Positions 60,278-64,000 of a DNA stretch of 64,000 nt are shown piece after piece. Positions within the stretch are counted from its first letter, which is position 1; each line of letters begins with the position of its first letter. The stretch is taken from contig NZ_CP152342.1 in NCBI RefSeq assembly GCF_045291395.1, positions 3,534,001 through 3,598,000 of the forward strand, given 5' to 3'. Origin of the DNA: MR-S7 sp000400995. GTDB taxonomy: Bacteria; Pseudomonadota; Gammaproteobacteria; Burkholderiales; Burkholderiaceae_C. Under the pieces are notes generated by a model. It was given only the letters and a program-made list of their open reading frames with translations, made no database searches and had not been told where the DNA came from. A program made the position numbers and the translations under genes.

Positions 60278-61740
60278 GGGCTGGCCACCGGTTGGGGGGC
60301 GCGGCCGTAGGTGTCCTCGAAACGGACGATGTCGTCTTCTCCCAGATAGCTGCCGGACTGCACCTCGATGATCTCCAGCGGCACCTTGCCCGGATTGGCC
60401 AACCGGTGCGTGTACCCAAGCGAAATGAAGGTCGACTCGTTCTCGGCCAGCAAAAATGTCTTGTCGCCATTGGTGACTTGGGCCGTGCCCTTGACGACGA
60501 TCCAGTGCTCGGCCCGGTGGTGATGCATTTGCAGGCTCAACTGCGCGCCGGGATTGACCACGATGCGCTTGACCTGGAAGCGCTCGCCGCTGTCGATGCT
60601 GTCGTACCAGCCCCAGGGCCGGTGCACCTTGCGGTGGGTGGAGGCCAGGCTGCGCTTCTGCACCTTCAGTTCCGCCACGATCTTCTTGACGTCCTGGGTC
60701 TTGCGCTTGTCGGCAACCAGGATGGCGTCGGGCGTTTCGACAATAACGAGGTTGTCCACACCCACGGCGGCGACGAGGCAGGTTTCGGAGAACAGCAGGC
60801 TGTCGCGGGTGTCGATAGCGAGGGTCTGGCCGGTGTGGGCGTTACCCTGCGCATCGTGGGGCAGCACGTCCCACAGGGCGTCCCAGGCGCCCAGGTCGGA
60901 CCAGCCGGCGTCCAGCGGCACGACGCGGGCGGGGATGCCCAGAGCCTTGTTGCCGGGTAGGTGTTCCATGACGGCGTAGTCGATGGAGTCGGAAGGGCAA
61001 GCAGCGAAGGTGTCGCCGTGGGGCCGGATGAAGTCCAGGTCACGGCTGCTTTGCTCGATGGCGGCCCGACAGGCTTGCAGCATCTGCGGCTGCAGTGCGG
61101 CCATGGCCTTGAGCCACTGGTCCGCGCGCACCATGAACAGGCCGCTGTTCCAGAAATAGTTGCCGCTTTCCACGTAGGCCTGGGCCAGTTCCAGACTGGG
61201 CTTTTCGGCAAAGCTCTGGATGGCGAAGGCGTTGCAGCCGTCGATGGCTTGCGCCTTCTGGATGTAGCCATACCCCGTTTCGGGACGATTGGCCACGATA
61301 CCGAAAGTGACCATGGCTCCGCCTTTCGCCAACTCCCACGCGGTCTGCACGGCGCCGTGCAGTTGGGCCACGTCGGTCATGACGTGGTCGGCGGGCATGG
61401 CCAGCAGTACGGCATGCGGATCCGCGACCAGGGCGGCCAGGGTCAAGGCGGGTGCAGTGTTGCGCCCGACAGGCTCCAGCACCAGCCTGGCGCCGGAGAT
61501 ACCGGCCTCCTGCAGTTGCTGGGCGGCCAGAAAGCGATGCTCGCTGTTGCACACCACGATGGGTGCGGCCTGGGGTATGTGCGGCGCCACGCCGTCCAGC
61601 CGCTTGGCGGTGTCTTGCAGCATGGAGACGCCGTCGCCACCCAGTGCCAGGAACTGCTTGGGGTAGGTTTCGCGCGACAGCGGCCACAGGCGGGTGCCTG
61701 AGCCCCCGCACAAGATGACGGGAAGCAGGGGAGAAGTCAT
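60274..61740 (-). CDS. manC: Mannose-1-phosphate guanylyltransferase/mannose-6-phosphate isomerase
   Basis: Type II bifunctional enzyme giving GDP-mannose. The 488-residue product has the nucleotidyltransferase motif LCGGSGTRLWPLSRETYPKQ, AMPADHVM, FAEKPSLELAQAYV, WNSGLFM and, in the C-terminal cupin domain, GERFQVKRIVVNPGAQLSL plus QMHHHRAEHWIVVKGTA with the isomerase metal histidines. The product feeds Gmd and Rmd downstream in the operon. It overlaps wzm and the upstream DUF2304 gene by 4 bases each. Confidence 0.95.
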   Translation of the reverse strand: MTSPLLPVILCGGSGTRLWPLSRETYPKQFLALGGDGVSMLQDTAKRLDGVAPHIPQAAPIVVCNSEHRFLAAQQLQEAGISGARLVLEPVGRNTAPALTLAALVADPHAVLLAMPADHVMTDVAQLHGAVQTAWELAKGGAMVTFGIVANRPETGYGYIQKAQAIDGCNAFAIQSFAEKPSLELAQAYVESGNYFWNSGLFMVRADQWLKAMAALQPQMLQACRAAIEQSSRDLDFIRPHGDTFAACPSDSIDYAVMEHLPGNKALGIPARVVPLDAGWSDLGAWDALWDVLPHDAQGNAHTGQTLAIDTRDSLLFSETCLVAAVGVDNLVIVETPDAILVADKRKTQDVKKIVAELKVQKRSLASTHRKVHRPWGWYDSIDSGERFQVKRIVVNPGAQLSLQMHHHRAEHWIVVKGTAQVTNGDKTFLLAENESTFISLGYTHRLANPGKVPLEIIEVQSGSYLGEDDIVRFEDTYGRAPQPVASP

Positions 61741-62114
61741 GTTGATGAAGAATCAGGGGAAGAGTGGGATGCCTGCTGGAGGTTTTCGAGGTCGGCCTCC
61801 AGCATCGCCAGGCGCTGATTCAGCCGGCGCACGTCACGCTCGATGCGGGTGTTGAGCATGTCGGCATGCAGGGCCTTGAGCACCAGCACGATGGAAGCCA
61901 GCAGCAGTAGCAGCGCTGGCGGATAACTGAAGCCCGTCCACCCGGCCAGCCGGTCGATGAGCCCGGGCCAGGCACCCAGCACTGCGGCTACGGCTGCCAG
62001 CATGACCCAGAACAGGCCATGCATCAAATACAAGTGGTCTCGGCGCACGAGGTACAGAATCAGTACCGCCAGGCCGATCCCTAAAAGAGCTGTCGTAAGT
62101 TGCATGGATGCCAT
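61737..62114 (-). CDS. DUF2304 small membrane protein
   Basis: The 125-residue product (start MASMQLTTALLGIGLAVLIL, 62112-62114, with a GAGGGACC ribosome site) has three membrane helices and a C-terminal coiled coil (NTRIERDVRRLNQRLAMLEADL). DUF2304 proteins often begin polysaccharide operons beside GT2 transferases; function unknown. It is the first gene of the leftward cluster; its stop overlaps manC. Confidence 0.85.
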   Translation of the reverse strand: MASMQLTTALLGIGLAVLILYLVRRDHLYLMHGLFWVMLAAVAAVLGAWPGLIDRLAGWTGFSYPPALLLLLASIVLVLKALHADMLNTRIERDVRRLNQRLAMLEADLENLQQASHSSPDSSST

Positions 62115-62223
62115 TGGTCCCTCGATCGCCTTGCGGGGATGGAGGAGTGGCGGGAAGGAACCCTGACCACCCAAGCGCCCCCGATCTCAAGTGTGCCTCG
62201 GCACGGTTTCCCGAGGCTCCAGG

Positions 62224-62229
62224 ATTGTA
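62224..62229 (-). promoter_or_regulatory. Candidate minus-10 box of the polysaccharide operon
   Basis: Read on the minus strand, TACAAT lies about 110 nt upstream of the DUF2304 start and is divergent from the groES promoter. No clear minus-35 was found at 16-18 nt. It is the only good minus-10 match in this gap, so it is a candidate promoter for the whole leftward cluster. Confidence 0.4.
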
Positions 62230-62267
62230 AATGCGGTGCGTTGCGCACAGATTTCGGGCGTCCGGGC

Positions 62268-62296
62268 CTTGAAAACACCCAGAACGCCCGTATCAT
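62268..62296 (+). promoter_or_regulatory. groES promoter, overlapping sigma32 and sigma70 forms
   Basis: CTTGAA (62268-62273), a 13-nt spacer and CCCGTATC (62287-62294) match the sigma32 heat-shock consensus (CTTGAA-N13-CCCCATNT). The same bases give TTGAAA (62269-62274), 16 nt and TATCAT (62291-62296), a fair sigma70 promoter. The CIRCE operator starts within its end, so HrcA would block initiation. Dual heat-shock and HrcA control is known in betaproteobacteria. Confidence 0.8.
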
Positions 62297-62322
62297 TAGC
62301 ACTCGCTGCAGATGAGTGCTAA
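62296..62322. promoter_or_regulatory. CIRCE operator (HrcA binding site)
   Basis: TTAGCACTC (62296-62304), a 9-nt spacer and GAGTGCTAA (62314-62322) match the CIRCE consensus without mismatch. HrcA binds this inverted repeat and represses groESL until heat or unfolded protein load titrates GroEL. It lies 86 nt before the groES ATG. Confidence 0.95.
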
Positions 62323-62407
62323 CACCTCTCTGCCGGGTTCCGAAGCGCCCGCCCCCGCGGGCGCGTTGTCGATAGTCGTAAACCTTTTGTCCTCTAGGAG
62401 AGATGCA

Positions 62408-62698
62408 ATGAACCTTCGCCCCCTGCACGATCGCGTGATCGTCAAGCGCCTGGAAAACGAAACCAAGACCGCCTCGGGCATCGTGATCCCCGACAACGCT
62501 GCCGAGAAGCCCGATCAAGGCGAAGTGCTGGCCGTGGGCCCCGGCCGCAAGAACGACAAGGGCGACCTGATCGCCCTGAACGTGAAGGTCGGCGACCGCG
62601 TGCTGTTCGGCAAGTACAGCGGCCAGACCGTGAAGGTCGATGGTGACGAACTGCTGGTCATGAAGGAAGACGACCTGTTCGCGGTCGTCGAGAAGTAA
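62408..62698 (+). CDS. groES: Co-chaperonin GroES
   Basis: GroES caps the GroEL folding chamber. The 96-residue product starts MNLRPLHDRVIVKRLE and has the mobile loop NETKTASGIVIPDNAAEKP and the C-terminal GDELLVMKEDDLFAVVEK. AGGAGAGATGCA precedes the ATG. A longer frame from 62312 runs through the CIRCE site and is rejected. groEL follows after 52 nt. Confidence 0.97.
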   Translation: MNLRPLHDRVIVKRLENETKTASGIVIPDNAAEKPDQGEVLAVGPGRKNDKGDLIALNVKVGDRVLFGKYSGQTVKVDGDELLVMKEDDLFAVVEK

Positions 62699-62750
62699 GC
62701 CTTCGGCACTTCTTCATCCCTTCCCTGTTTACTGAATCTGGAGAATTGAA

Positions 62751-64000
<1,250 letters not shown>

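Overview
The window is chromosomal DNA of a high-GC betaproteobacterium, most likely a member of the Comamonadaceae (Acidovorax/Alicycliphilus/Comamonas-like). The evidence is gene content and order: pilMNOPQ divergent from mrcA, an lptM-lysA locus facing cyaY, a ResB/CcsB (system II) cytochrome c cluster next to engB, two LpxL-type acyltransferases divergent from metK, a Bug-type solute-binding operon, and a dispersed palindromic repeat at gene ends. The genus is inferred, not proven.

Layout. (1) 1-3.4 kb: type IV pilus operon pilMNOPQ on the minus strand, with pilQ running off the left edge. (2) 3.66-6.04 kb: mrcA (PBP1A). (3) 6.15-6.48 kb: cyaY. (4) About 6.48-14.08 kb: a complete-looking filamentous (inovirus) prophage. 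It holds a repressor with a palindromic operator region, an ssDNA-binding protein, major coat pVIII, tiny membrane proteins, a glycine-rich pIII-like adhesin, a pVI/DUF2523 protein, a Zot/pI ATPase, an HUH replication protein and a serine recombinase. It lies between cyaY and lptM-lysA, and the repressor stop codon overlaps the cyaY start codon. (5) 14.1-34.6 kb: lptM/lysA, a metallo-beta-lactamase-fold protein, msrPQ, ccsB-resB-cytochrome c4, engB, a LysR-controlled catabolic/uptake operon, an alpha/beta hydrolase, two lipid A acyltransferase homologues, metK, and NAD-related enzymes. (6) 34.7-62.1 kb: a surface polysaccharide cluster. The main minus-strand run (62.1 down to 38.65 kb) is tightly packed and has manC, wzm, wzt, gmd, rmd, ugd, several glycosyltransferases, methyltransferases and membrane proteins. 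(7) 62.3-64 kb: groES-groEL behind a sigma32/sigma70-like promoter and a perfect CIRCE operator.

How it fits together. ManC makes GDP-mannose, Gmd and Rmd should convert it to GDP-D-rhamnose, and Ugd should make UDP-glucuronate. The glycosyltransferases build the chain. A WbdD-like methyltransferase with a predicted helical stretch probably caps it, and Wzm/Wzt (with a C-terminal carbohydrate-binding domain) exports it. An unrelated nuclease-family gene (YhcG/DUF1016) sits between wzm and wzt with 1-4 nt overlaps, which is the oddest part of the operon. The middle of the cluster (about 45.4-57 kb) is visibly more AT-rich than its surroundings, suggesting horizontal acquisition.

Caution on sequence quality. 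Eight breaks in seven otherwise good genes (rep, msrQ, a Bug gene, a TPR membrane protein, two glycosyltransferase genes, gmd) are all repaired by adding one base to a mononucleotide run. A ninth run-length change would undo an apparent lptM-lysA fusion. Undercalled homopolymers are the simplest explanation, so I annotate these as probably intact genes rather than true pseudogenes.
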